From Cytophagales bacterium (GTDB lineage Bacteria > Bacteroidota > Bacteroidia > Cytophagales > Cyclobacteriaceae), in the NCBI GenBank assembly GCA_033344775.1, contig JAWPMT010000001.1, positions 248,001-312,000 on the forward strand: a stretch of DNA of 64,000 nucleotides. Reading direction: 5' to 3'. The position numbers and the translations under genes are program-made. Of this stretch, positions 29,437 through 38,606 are shown piece by piece (position 1 is the first letter of the stretch; the number at the start of each line of letters is the position of its first letter). The notes beneath the pieces are model-generated. The model saw nothing but the letters and a program-made list of their open reading frames with translations. It did no database searches and was not told the origin of the DNA.

Positions 29437-30447
29437 ATGAAAGTACTAATTGCAGGATCAAATCACCATTCAAACTCAGACGAATTTCAGAAAATTTGTT
29501 TTCAGATAGGTCAAGAACTTTCCAGATTAAGTCATCATCTAATTTTAGGGTCTGACAATCCGAAAACCGCAGATTTTCATGTCTTTCAAGGCTATAATTC
29601 AACTAAACTTATCAGCAATAAAGCATTTGTAATACGACCTGCTGACAAAAAGGAGACACCTTTTCATGAATTCAGGAAGGATTTAAATATTGTTTATTTA
29701 CGAAAGGGAAGAAATTGGGCTTCGGGAAGAACACATCAAGTTCTAGCATCGGACGTAGTTCTTACCATTTCTGGTGGTAGAGGAACTGAAAATATTATTA
29801 GTACTGCTATGGCTTTAGGTAAACCAGTTCTTCCTGTTCCTAGTGGTAAAGGAATATCTGAGACGGTATGGAATGAACTCGATAAATCGAGTAAAGGTGT
29901 TTTTAAAGTTTTGAATAACGTATCCATTCTGGAAGAGAAATGGATTGAAACCAATGCCAAAATAATCGCTGAGTTCGTACAGCCATTGTACAAGAAAAAC
30001 CCCTTTCGAATCTCAAGATTCGATCTTTCTGAATTGTTTTTATTGTTGGCATGTATTTTGGGAATACTAATATGGCTATTTCTTTTTTCGACGATGGTAG
30101 ACGTTGGAATCTCAAAAATATTTCAGTTGAGCTCTGCTAGTGTTCTCATGGGAGTAATATTACGAAATGGAATAAAACGACTAAATGAAGATGGATTCTA
30201 CCTTTCTCTCAGAATTGTACTAGTCGAACTAGTCGTTGGCGTACTAACTGCAATTGGACTACTCTTTTTCTATATTTCAGGAGGATTAGTGATAGAAGGA
30301 GGTTTTGAGTTTTTGCAAAAAACCGATTTAAATTCAATTTACAGAATAGGTATTTCAGTATCTATCATCGGATTAGGCAGTGGATATTTAATAGAAAAAT
30401 ATTCAGGTAAACTAGGTGATCTATTGAGAAACCAGATTGAAGAGTAA
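29437..30447 (+). CDS. SLOG-domain protein with C-terminal membrane helices
   Basis: Residues 1-185 form a Rossmann-like SLOG/LOG-type domain: GSNHHSNSDEF at the start, then VVLTISGGRGTENIISTAMALGKPVLPV, the glycine-rich nucleotide-binding block. Residues 195-325 hold four or more hydrophobic helices. SLOG domains sense or make nucleotide-derived ligands, and fusion to a membrane part is typical of predicted membrane-disrupting immune effectors. It is divergent from the retron effector gene (146-base gap), so it may be a separate system in the same cassette. Confidence 0.75.
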   Translation: MKVLIAGSNHHSNSDEFQKICFQIGQELSRLSHHLILGSDNPKTADFHVFQGYNSTKLISNKAFVIRPADKKETPFHEFRKDLNIVYLRKGRNWASGRTHQVLASDVVLTISGGRGTENIISTAMALGKPVLPVPSGKGISETVWNELDKSSKGVFKVLNNVSILEEKWIETNAKIIAEFVQPLYKKNPFRISRFDLSELFLLLACILGILIWLFLFSTMVDVGISKIFQLSSASVLMGVILRNGIKRLNEDGFYLSLRIVLVELVVGVLTAIGLLFFYISGGLVIEGGFEFLQKTDLNSIYRIGISVSIIGLGSGYLIEKYSGKLGDLLRNQIEE

Positions 30448-30469
30448 TCTTAAAAGAGTTTTGTAGGAC

Positions 30470-31610
30470 TTCATTCAGGCCCTCCTGCTTTATTGTCCTG
30501 CCCTTGTTCGCTTGGCCTTTGGGACAAAAAGTTAAGGCCTTCACGAACCTCCTAAGCTATTTAACATAACGCAAACATTATATAACAAAACAAGCTTTGT
30601 TGCTGCCTGAACGGTGATATCTTCGGACTGTCCCGTTATATAATTATATTATGTAAAACTGGCATCAAGGCCAGTGAATATGAATGTGTCTGCTCTCGAA
30701 GTTTGTTTCTGGTTGGTCACGACACTCCGAAGATTGTTATATAATTCGACATTATTTTAACCGGGCAGCCGGCGCTGTAGCCGCTGCGCCATCGCTGCGG
30801 TCCGCCGATGCGGCAACTAGCCCACCGATCGCTATATGGCACAGCAACTATTAATTGATTCTTACCGCTCCAGATATTAATTCTACATCTTTGAATGAAA
30901 GTACAGCGATCCTGTGGCCTTGTTGTCTCACGCCACTCAGCCCTGCCCTGACCCGCTGTTCGGCTTAGGCCGAATTTGGGACCTACAAAAGTTTAGACAC
31001 TACTGCAGATGTCCAGCCATGTTGATGGATATTAATTCCTGAATTCTGCTCCGAAATCCTTATGCTCTATTTTTCAATAGCTGTATCATTGGTCAGTATT
31101 TTATCAAATACGCGATTCTCGAGCGTTACGATTTTAAGCCTTATCATTCTGAGTCGAGTCAGTTTCCGATTCTTGACCATCTTAGAAATTGGAATTCTTC
31201 TACAAAACTCTGATGGTCTATTTTTCAATAACAGTACCATTGGTCCGGAATTCTTGAAATATGTGATTCTCAGGTCTTACAAACTGAAGCTCCAGCGAAA
31301 GTTTGCGTTATGAATTTTGAGCTTTAACAGACCTTGGCCAGCTGACTCCTAATGTGATTCATCTACCTTTCCAAGAGAATGATTACTGCAAAAACTCCGA
31401 ACTTCTTGGATTCTACTAGTTTCTGTAATTCCTAATGAACTCCTTGGTTTGGTTATGTAATGTTGTCCTATATACGCCCTTGTGCCGGGCAGGCAAATCC
31501 TTTTGGCATTGCCCCAAAAGGATTCAAAAACGCTAGACAGAATCATGCTTCTCCGCAATGGCTTACACACCCCCGCGATTCTGTCGGCCAGTGCTCGAGG
31601 AACTACATAA
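30470..31610. repeat. Palindromic non-coding repeat block B
   Basis: The longest repeat block. It starts with module A0 (TTCGCTTGGCCTTTGGGAC ... AAGGCCTTCACGAAC) and continues with the near-palindrome at 30558-30657, the CCGCTGCGCCATCGCTGCGG module and a 'CTATTTTTCAATAGCTGTATCATTGG' module. It ends with the hairpin module at 31453-31610 (stems ATCCTTTTGG/CCAAAAGGAT and GACAGAATC/GATTCTGTC). Both stems differ from blocks A and F by paired changes. No ORF in it is credible. Confidence 0.8.
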
Positions 31611-31652
31611 TTTGATTAGCAATTCTAAAAATCAAATAAGCTCCCCATCATA

Positions 31653-34600
31653 TTATTTATCAGATAATTTACGATGAATTTTTGCCTTTTCCTGTTGAGC
31701 GACCGATTTATGGAATAATCCCATATTTGTCTTATTGTCAAAATTAATTTGCTGTTTCTGAAGAGCAGCTTTTAAAAAATCAGATGTTATTTGATCAATA
31801 TTAGCCTTAAACGCATAGTAAAAATTGATTTTGAGTAAGATCGAAAACTTTAATGTCGGTATGGTGATCAAATCGATGGACTTTGTAATATAATCTTTGT
31901 TATCCTTCAATGAGATATCGGCTAATAAATAAAATAGAATAAATAATTTGTATTGGTTGTCTTTTGCTGCTTCCTGAAGGCTTTCTATTCTTTGTTTTAT
32001 TAAGGATACAACGTTCCTATGACCAATGATATCATAGACAGTATTTTGAACATATGTGGGAATAAAAGAGCCCAGCAGTTTGACAAGTATTTTATTACTA
32101 TCAGTTAATTCATTTTCATCTGCTTCAATTTCTTTCTTGAATTTATCGACTAGGTCAAAGCCCCAGAAACATGCACGATCAATTATATAATCAAAAATCT
32201 CAAATACTAGTTTCTTATCATTGATCTCATCAATGTTCTTGAAAACTCTTCCTAATATTGTCAATGTCTGTTCTAATGTGCCTGGATCATCATAATCTGT
32301 ATCAGAGACCGTCTTCAGTTTGACATCAGTATCTTGCTCGATATTTCCAAGTTCATGTTGAGATTCTTCTTCTAGCTGATCAATTTCATCATGAGTAAGT
32401 TGTTCTATATCACCGGAAATTTTGGTTAATGCTTCACCAAGTAATTTAACTTCTTGAATTTTAGATTTTAGGTGAATGTCAATACTAGTACCATCATTGT
32501 ATCGAGAATCAAGATTTCCGAATATTTTTTGGGATCTGGAGTAAATTTCTTTCAGAAATTTCAGGTCAGATTTAGCAAATCCTGCATAAAATTCAAACTC
32601 ATTCCCAAATGACAGGTAGAATTTATCATCATTCAATGCTTCCATTCTGAAGTCTTCATTCAGCTCCATGTAATGAGCTAAAAAGTATTCAAATACACCA
32701 TTGAGGCGGAAAGTATAATAATCATCTTCTTTTCTTTTAATGATGCCTTTTGTTTCAATGTAATCCCAGACTTCCCTGGCTTGAATATCATTTCTAGGAT
32801 TCAGAGCTAAGTAATTTTGTGTGAAACTTATTACTTCCAGATATGGAGCGCTATAATTTGCTTCTTGATGATTAATCAATAAATGATGAGCCAAATGAGC
32901 TAAGTATTTCTTGTATTTATCAAAACCAAAACTAGCTTGGGATTGAACTAGATTCTCCCTCTCCAAGAGAGATTCAATATAGAGGTTAACTAACCCAACG
33001 TCATTTTGAAAATTGGCTGTCAACCCTTTCTTGAAAATCCAAAGAAAAAGTGAGACAGTCCAATAATTAAATGGAATTGACATCCTGTTGAATATTGATT
33101 CGATTTTCTCGACAATTTCTTCTTTATGTTCATTTTCTAATCCTGGCCATTTATCAGCAAGTAGACGGATATGTTTTTTTCGTAGTTTATGGAAATGTAA
33201 CTTTTTGAATTCCTTCGAATTAATGTTGAAATTTTCTAAGGCGTTAGCGACTGTTTCGTCAGCAGTTATTCGAAATGTTAGATTCGCCCAAGAAGCATTT
33301 TCCTTAAGTGCAAGGAGAAACCCTTTATTATGAACATCAAAATTATCTATCAAAAGAACGATTTTGTTTGCTTGAAGATAAAGTTTTGACTCATTTTTAT
33401 TCATTTCATAGTACCTACTAAAAGAAGTAATGAGATCAACAGATTCAGTCTCACTAGCATCTATATAGTATGGAATTTTTCCATAGGTGTGAACATTCTT
33501 TAAAAGTTCAATCTGTATTTTCTTTAGTAATGATGTCTTTCCGCATTTATCTCGACCTAGAATTAAAAGATTGTCATCTGACCTAATTATAGATTCAATA
33601 TCAGCATCTACCTCAACTTCCTGACTTTTCATCATTTCTTTAGCTGACTTAAATTTCAAAACCGGGTCAGTAAATAGGTCAAGAAAACTCTTATCTTCAT
33701 CTAAAGCTTTGCTTGATACGAATAAATCTCCGGCTTTTTCCAATTCTATATCGTACTTCTTGCGAATAGTTCTCCTAAACTTATTCTGCCTTGTCCTATC
33801 ATTATCAACCGGTATTTGAATTGATGAATCGATTTCTTTTATGATCTCATTTCTTGTGTCATAAATCCGTAAAGACCGTTCAACTGATAAATCCTCTAGA
33901 TTTAAGTCAAGAATCGAAAAACCGATCTCTACATTACCAGGTGCCAAAGTGGCTGAACCTGCTATTTTAGCCATACCATCATTCGCTGTAACAGTAATCC
34001 CGGTCATGCTTTTATGCATGTGTCCAGAAAAAGAAATATCAAAGTAATTGTGAATGATATCTTCAATCTCATATTCGTTGAATTCCCTTAGATATTTCAA
34101 AGGATGATGATGAAGTAGAATCTTCAAATCCACATCGCCAAGATGATGTGCAGCTTGATGTAGCGATGTTTCAGGGAATAACAATTTATTTCGGTCATCA
34201 TTCCCCACTGCCCTCCATGCTGTATTGATTGAGACGATTCCTATTTTTCGATCTCCAAAATTTCTTTTATGCACTGAGAAAAACTCTTCATAATGATCAT
34301 CCAGGAGTTTATGTGAGTCTTTATAAGTTAAGTCCATAAACTCATAATAATTTTCTAAAGGCTTGTGACTATCTTTTAGATCATCGTTATTCGACTCGAC
34401 AAATTTGTTAAGATCATAATTTGAATTCAACTCATCATCTATCAGCTTCAAAACAGATCTACGAACCCCTGCTCGATCAACATCATGGTTACCAGGACAA
34501 AGAATGACGTTCCCTTGTTCAATATTGTATTTTTTTGATAATGGGTCCAGCAATACCTCTTTTGCTTCCAGGAAATCTTCGAGCCGAGCACCACTGAATG

Positions 34601-34739
34601 TTAAATCACCTGTAAAGAATAGAAAGTCCACATCTTCATCCTTTGACCTTTCTAAAAATTTTTCAATTAATCTCTTTTGTTTCGCCTTTGAACTTGCGTC
34701 GGATGAATAGTGAAAATCAGTCAGGTGAAGAATCTTCAT
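31653..34739 (-). CDS. Metallophosphoesterase fused to a P-loop (STAND-like) NTPase
   Basis: 1028 residues in three parts. Residues 1-270 form a calcineurin-type phosphoesterase with all metal motifs: LTDFH (Asp8, His10), TGDL (44-46), GNHD (83-86), LLHHHP (208-213) and SGHMHK (238-243). Residues 380-700 hold a P-loop GRDKCGKTS (395-403) and a Walker-B-like IVLLIDNFD, as in NACHT/STAND NTPases. The remainder is helical, perhaps a sensor. The layout (enzyme, NTPase switch, sensor) matches predicted immune proteins of the Avs/NLR kind. The phosphoesterase would be the effector. Stands alone in its cassette. Confidence 0.8.
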   Translation of the reverse strand: MKILHLTDFHYSSDASSKAKQKRLIEKFLERSKDEDVDFLFFTGDLTFSGARLEDFLEAKEVLLDPLSKKYNIEQGNVILCPGNHDVDRAGVRRSVLKLIDDELNSNYDLNKFVESNNDDLKDSHKPLENYYEFMDLTYKDSHKLLDDHYEEFFSVHKRNFGDRKIGIVSINTAWRAVGNDDRNKLLFPETSLHQAAHHLGDVDLKILLHHHPLKYLREFNEYEIEDIIHNYFDISFSGHMHKSMTGITVTANDGMAKIAGSATLAPGNVEIGFSILDLNLEDLSVERSLRIYDTRNEIIKEIDSSIQIPVDNDRTRQNKFRRTIRKKYDIELEKAGDLFVSSKALDEDKSFLDLFTDPVLKFKSAKEMMKSQEVEVDADIESIIRSDDNLLILGRDKCGKTSLLKKIQIELLKNVHTYGKIPYYIDASETESVDLITSFSRYYEMNKNESKLYLQANKIVLLIDNFDVHNKGFLLALKENASWANLTFRITADETVANALENFNINSKEFKKLHFHKLRKKHIRLLADKWPGLENEHKEEIVEKIESIFNRMSIPFNYWTVSLFLWIFKKGLTANFQNDVGLVNLYIESLLERENLVQSQASFGFDKYKKYLAHLAHHLLINHQEANYSAPYLEVISFTQNYLALNPRNDIQAREVWDYIETKGIIKRKEDDYYTFRLNGVFEYFLAHYMELNEDFRMEALNDDKFYLSFGNEFEFYAGFAKSDLKFLKEIYSRSQKIFGNLDSRYNDGTSIDIHLKSKIQEVKLLGEALTKISGDIEQLTHDEIDQLEEESQHELGNIEQDTDVKLKTVSDTDYDDPGTLEQTLTILGRVFKNIDEINDKKLVFEIFDYIIDRACFWGFDLVDKFKKEIEADENELTDSNKILVKLLGSFIPTYVQNTVYDIIGHRNVVSLIKQRIESLQEAAKDNQYKLFILFYLLADISLKDNKDYITKSIDLITIPTLKFSILLKINFYYAFKANIDQITSDFLKAALQKQQINFDNKTNMGLFHKSVAQQEKAKIHRKLSDK

Positions 34740-34990
34740 ATATGGTTATTTCTTTAGTTCCGTTTTGTATGAGCACAAATTATGCCATTCAATGGTTTGA
34801 AGCCAATATTCAAAATACCTGCCATACTTGCAGTCTTTCTTAGACATAATGGCATGATTCTATTCCCCCACAGAGAAAAACAAAGTTCCGGTGGCTCTTC
34901 AGGAAATGACAAGTCCAAGGCTTATTTAGCTTCCCTCCTGCCTACGCGCCGTAAACCAGCCTTTGGTCTTGCATTTACCTCAGACCTTCC
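34740..34990. other. Gene-free stretch upstream of the phosphoesterase-NTPase gene
   Basis: About 250 bases that must hold the promoter of the minus-strand gene. A protein-like frame (SGNDKSKAYLASLLPTRRKP, ending at 34994) has no credible start and may be a remnant. No repeat-block modules are present here. Confidence 0.3.
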
Positions 34991-34994
34991 GTGA

Positions 34995-35243
34995 GTGAAC
35001 TGCTTTCCCTGGTGCGGTTACCAGGGGTTCATTTCATTCTCTTATTTATGTATAGGTATTTTGTTCGTTTCCGTTTCTTTGGCGTGTGGTTCTTCTTGGT
35101 TTGGTATCGTCAGCCGTCGTTTTGTTTTCGCTACACTGGTGGCAGGTTTTGGGAGTGCTATTGTCGCATTCTTTGGTTTGAGTTTTGTATTTCAGAGCTA
35201 CCTTTCTAGGGTAGTTCTTTTGGTCATATTTCTAATTGCTTAG
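34995..35243 (+). CDS. Possible small membrane protein
   Basis: 82 codons from ATG 34995, rich in hydrophobic residues with at least two helices (YLCIGILFVSVSLACG; FVFATLVAGFGSAIVAFF; VVLLVIFLIA at the end). It is followed at once by a strong hairpin terminator at 35249, which supports transcription in this direction. No family recognised. Confidence 0.35.
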   Translation: MNCFPWCGYQGFISFSYLCIGILFVSVSLACGSSWFGIVSRRFVFATLVAGFGSAIVAFFGLSFVFQSYLSRVVLLVIFLIA

Positions 35244-35248
35244 AAAAG

Positions 35249-35276
35249 ACGAAAGCCCGCTTACGCGGGCCTTCGT
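35249..35276. terminator. Bidirectional hairpin terminator
   Basis: Perfect 12-bp stem ACGAAAGCCCGC/GCGGGCCTTCGT except one pair, loop TTAC. It separates the plus-strand small membrane ORF from the minus-strand gene at 35310. Confidence 0.7.
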
Positions 35277-35309
35277 TTGTAGAATTCCTAAGTCTAAACG
35301 CTCTGCCTT

Positions 35310-35735
35310 TTATGCAGCAGCATCTGTACTCAGAATCGCATCGATCTCACCAATCTTGTCTTCACGATACTGCTTCTGCAATTCCAATTCATCAATACCA
35401 GCTTGTTGTAGTACTGCTTCCGTGGCTGTCAATCCGCTTCCGGCACTATTCGCCGTATCAAGCTCACCCTGTAATCGATCAACCAAAGCTTGTTGGTTAT
35501 CAATCATCTCTGTAGGTGCACTTGTAGTAGTTAAGTGGTCTAGAAGACCTTGAGCATTTGACAAGTCATCAGTAAGGGCAGCTAGTTCCTGCTGGTTCAC
35601 CTCTTGCCGATTCACTCTGGTATTGAGCCTTGTTGTTGTTCGCACGATTTCTCTGTTGAGTTCATGTGCTTCAGCTGACCATTTCTGCTTCAGATAAGTC
35701 AACTGTTCGGATGTCAAATCATTGAAATTTGTCAT
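35310..35735 (-). CDS. Coiled-coil hypothetical protein
   Basis: 141 residues, mostly heptad-like helix (LTYLKQKWSAEAHELNREIV; QGLLDHLTTTSAPTEMIDNQ), Gln/Ala/Asp rich, no signal or membrane part. No family recognised. The base composition is more GC-rich than the neighbouring cassettes. It shares its strand with the HTH gene at 35836. Confidence 0.5.
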   Translation of the reverse strand: MTNFNDLTSEQLTYLKQKWSAEAHELNREIVRTTTRLNTRVNRQEVNQQELAALTDDLSNAQGLLDHLTTTSAPTEMIDNQQALVDRLQGELDTANSAGSGLTATEAVLQQAGIDELELQKQYREDKIGEIDAILSTDAAA

Positions 35736-35835
35736 GACCTTTAAATGTTTAAATTAAAAATTAAAACCAATATTTCCCTTAGGTAATGTTATGTTCGTTT
35801 TCAGTGATTTGCGTTTGTTCAAGAACAACTCACGT

Positions 35836-36066
35836 TCAATTAATTGAATTCCGCGAACGTCTGATCATTTGTCTCATCGAGAGACTTGTTACTTCTTCTA
35901 GTTTTCGAATGACCTGGTCTTGAGGAAAGTGCACTCCCCTTTCCAATCTGGATAAAGCTGACTGGCTTATTTCCAAAGCCTCTGCAAACTGTCGCTGATT
36001 CTTGCTTACCTGGCTTCTCGCATATTTAAAAACTCGTGCAGTGATGTTGTTTGTTCGTCCCATCAT
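35836..36066 (-). CDS. Xre/Cro-type HTH regulator
   Basis: 76 residues with a clear helix-turn-helix (NQRQFAEALEISQSALSRLE). The gene lies 60 bases downstream, on the minus strand, of an array of eight TGA(G/C)TCA sites (36126-36314), which are probably its own operators. The target genes could also include the coiled-coil gene at 35310. Confidence 0.8.
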   Translation of the reverse strand: MMGRTNNITARVFKYARSQVSKNQRQFAEALEISQSALSRLERGVHFPQDQVIRKLEEVTSLSMRQMIRRSRNSIN

Positions 36067-36125
36067 ACATCCTTTAATTGTGCTTTTATAACGGACTGAC
36101 TTTTAGGCTTATTGTGCACTTTTCT

Positions 36126-36314
36126 TGAGTCAGTAAATAAAAACAGTGACTCACACTTTTTTCAAAGTAAAAGGTGACTCAAAAATTCCAGTTCGAAAAT
36201 GTGACTCAAAGTTTTATGGAGGATAATGATCTGAGTCAGTACTTTCAAGAATAGTGACTCAAGATTTTTACAAGGAAAGCGAATTGAGTCAGTACTTTAA
36301 GAGATGGTGACTCA
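36126..36314. promoter_or_regulatory. Array of eight TGA(G/C)TCA heptamers
   Basis: Heptamers begin at 36126, 36147, 36175, 36202, 36232, 36255, 36285 and 36308, spaced 21-30 bases. Three units have the form TGAGTCAGTA, about a dozen bases, GTGACTCA, so pairs also form weak stems. The array lies upstream of the HTH gene at 35836. It is probably an operator array, although iteron-like use cannot be excluded. Confidence 0.65.
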
Positions 36315-36486
36315 GACTTTTCTATTTCTACAAACCTATTCAAAAGCTACTTAGACCAAAGCTGACCCAGGACAGGCTGTCCTCAACTTTTTAGTCCTAC
36401 ACTGTGACCCAAATTCCACTCAGACCAGATTGTGATTAGAAAAGTTTCGAAATTTCGTAATAGTGAATTGAAACGTAGAATAGCTT
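36315..36486. other. Gene-free stretch after the heptamer array
   Basis: About 170 bases that contain only degenerate relatives of the heptamer (CTGACCC, GTGACCC, ACTCAGACC). No ORF or terminator with a T-run is seen. Confidence 0.3.
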
Positions 36487-37116
36487 TTATTTGATCAATA
36501 TAGCTTGATCAATTTCATATCGATGTTCTGTCCAATTGATTGGGTCTCCATTTATTCCTTTTTGAAGGGAACTATTGAGTAGCCAACTTATCAGATTAAT
36601 ACCTAGATCATTCATACCCTTATATTTCATACCAGGACCACTTTTGATGATTTCAGCATACTCTTCTGGAATAAGAATACTGTTATCCCCCAAATAATAG
36701 AAATAATTGGAAATTAGTACTGTATTGGAACTTGTATCTGTTTTTGTATGCTTTGTTCCGTTGACTTTTGAATGCGCCGAAGTTTCCTGAATCCAATGGC
36801 CAGTCTGCTCATCTGTATGATAAAAATTATCTCCATAAACCTGAACTAAGCTTCCGTTTTGTATCGGCCTTTTATACTGGAATCTCTCATCACTCCAATA
36901 TTCATCAAAAGTCATTTTCTCCGATACTTTCATCGCATATATTAAGTGATTTATTCTCTTGATTTTTTTACTGCCAGTTCCAATGACCCAATCTCCTATT
37001 TCTAAATTCTTATTTCCTCTTATACCAGGTTTGCAAACAGCTAAGGTGCAATAACCTCCAAATGGATTAGGAGCCAAGCCATAATCATGTTCGATTACAT
37101 AAGAGAAAAAATTCAT
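36487..37116 (-). CDS. Nmad2-like (nucleotide modification associated) protein
   Basis: 209 residues. The N-terminus FFSYVIEHDYGLAPNPFGGYCTL followed by CKPGIR and GDWVIGTGSK matches what I know as Nmad2, a domain predicted to work with modified nucleotides. It is the last gene of a four-gene minus-strand operon, starting 1 base after the TIR-like gene. Probably recognises or processes a modified base or nucleotide in a defence pathway. The mechanism is unknown. Confidence 0.75.
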   Translation of the reverse strand: MNFFSYVIEHDYGLAPNPFGGYCTLAVCKPGIRGNKNLEIGDWVIGTGSKKIKRINHLIYAMKVSEKMTFDEYWSDERFQYKRPIQNGSLVQVYGDNFYHTDEQTGHWIQETSAHSKVNGTKHTKTDTSSNTVLISNYFYYLGDNSILIPEEYAEIIKSGPGMKYKGMNDLGINLISWLLNSSLQKGINGDPINWTEHRYEIDQAILIK

Positions 37117-37117
37117 T

Positions 37118-37609
37118 CTAACAGTTTATTTTAGCTACTATGTAAAGAGGGGATCTGGGATCTCCAGAAGGGTTCTCATTTGGAATTAATTTTCCATTGA
37201 TGATATCAATCAGTTTATCCAGGGAATTCCAACCTATTGTAGCTCCACCATACTTCTTAAATTCCCTTGGTAGCTCCGCATCTTCTTTATTCCCATGTGT
37301 GTAAATTCCGATTATTTTCTTCCCCTGTCGATGAGCCTCTTTGATTTCTTCGTTAACCCATTTTCTTGTATGAGTTCTAGGGCCAATCAAGCAAATTAAG
37401 GCTCCAGCCCAGCTTATTTGCCTTCTCAAAAATCTTTTTATCACTGCATCACTAGGCCGTTTTTTGCGGGTGTGCTTAGTACTATCTACAGAATAATTCC
37501 TTACACTGTAGCCTTTTTCAGCAAACCTCTCTTTTAAGCGTTGAACCTTATCATCGTCTTTTCCATAATGGCTGATAAACACATTATTACCTTTTTTGCT
37601 CATGATCAA
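37118..37609 (-). CDS. TIR-like (DUF1863/ThsB-type) protein
   Basis: 163 residues. NVFISHYGKDDDKVQRLKERF is the beta-A/alpha-A region of MTH538-like TIR domains, and WVNEEIKEAHRQGKKIIGIY carries the expected catalytic-position Glu (87/88). Such proteins make NAD-derived signals or degrade NAD in Thoeris-like immunity. The start overlaps the preceding gene by 23 bases, so translation is coupled. Third gene of the operon. Confidence 0.8.
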   Translation of the reverse strand: MIMSKKGNNVFISHYGKDDDKVQRLKERFAEKGYSVRNYSVDSTKHTRKKRPSDAVIKRFLRRQISWAGALICLIGPRTHTRKWVNEEIKEAHRQGKKIIGIYTHGNKEDAELPREFKKYGGATIGWNSLDKLIDIINGKLIPNENPSGDPRSPLYIVAKINC

Positions 37610-38585
37610 ATATTTTTTGGTTTAAGTTCCATTTTGGCGGGTAGAAATATTCCAATGACTTCAATGATGTCGGCCTAAATTTTTGTTTAATTCTTTTTCG
37701 ATCTGATACTCCACTTATTTCGGGGTGAGCAACTCGTGAGTATTTGTCAACTTCGCAAAACAGGTTTTGGCAGTCTATCAATTGCAAACTTCTTCCCCAG
37801 AGAGTCTGAAACTTTATTTCCAATCTTTCAAATTCCATCTCCTGTCTATCACACATCAACCTTATTACATCTTCATCTGAGTATTCTCCTTTATGTTTAA
37901 AGCACTTTCTGATGCCGTCAATTGCACCCGGCCCAGCTTTAACGAATTCCATCTCCGAAAAAGAAGTTAACTCCGAATAGTTGATATCTATTGCGTATTG
38001 GAAGGCTAAGAAACTGCCAAGTGTTGGGTAAGTAATGAGTTCATTATAAAGCTGTTCCATATTAGTCATTTCTGATAGCTTATGATGGAAGCCATCGTTT
38101 AATAAACTCTCCAATAACTTAAGGTGATTCTGGTGTTTGTAATTGAATCGATAACTGGATTTTCCAGATGCCATTATATAAGCACCGGAGTATATAGGCT
38201 GATTGTTTTTTATCGCACTAAGGGCATTATCATAAGCGTCGAACGAATAGCTTGAATAACTAATTTCTCCTAAGTACTTCTCTAGTTTTCTCCAAGTATC
38301 AATCTTATTGAAGATCTTAAAGAGAATAATTCGAAACACCATTTCAGCAGGCTCTCGTACTTGATCATATATTACCTCCTTTATTAAGAATTGGCTCACT
38401 CTATCAGAAGCCCTATAGGCATTAGTAAATTTGAAAAGACGTAAAACATTATCGTCAGTCCATGGAGGGATGCCGGATTCAATACGCTTGTAAAAGACAC
38501 TTTGTCTTTCAGCGGCAAATTTCCAGTATGTATCAAATACTATCGACTCCTTGGGTAATTGCTTCTTTGTGACTATTTCTAACAT
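37587..38585 (-). CDS. 5-hmdU DNA kinase helical domain / thymine pyrophosphorylase-type protein
   Basis: 332 residues. The N-terminal run FDTYWKFAAERQSVFYKRI, then PPWTDDNVLRLFKFTNAYRA and SDRVSQFLI, is the signature I know from the helical domain of 5-hydroxymethyl-uracil DNA kinases and the alpha-glutamyl/putrescinyl thymine pyrophosphorylases of phage base hypermodification. Here it sits on a bacterial chromosome beside a MazG-like NTP pyrophosphatase and a TIR-like gene. It may act on modified phage DNA or its nucleotides. This is inference. Confidence 0.7.
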   Translation of the reverse strand: MLEIVTKKQLPKESIVFDTYWKFAAERQSVFYKRIESGIPPWTDDNVLRLFKFTNAYRASDRVSQFLIKEVIYDQVREPAEMVFRIILFKIFNKIDTWRKLEKYLGEISYSSYSFDAYDNALSAIKNNQPIYSGAYIMASGKSSYRFNYKHQNHLKLLESLLNDGFHHKLSEMTNMEQLYNELITYPTLGSFLAFQYAIDINYSELTSFSEMEFVKAGPGAIDGIRKCFKHKGEYSDEDVIRLMCDRQEMEFERLEIKFQTLWGRSLQLIDCQNLFCEVDKYSRVAHPEISGVSDRKRIKQKFRPTSLKSLEYFYPPKWNLNQKIFDHEQKR

Positions 38586-38606
38586 CTTAAGTTTTATATC
38601 TTCAAA

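Noticed and set aside
35236-35553. Plus-strand ORFs opposite the 35310 gene
   Set aside because: Shadows of the minus-strand coiled-coil gene. Ser/Cys-rich composition typical of antisense frames.
36126-36314. Plasmid-type replication iterons
   Set aside because: No Rep gene or DnaA boxes nearby, and the adjacent HTH gene explains the sites more simply as operators.
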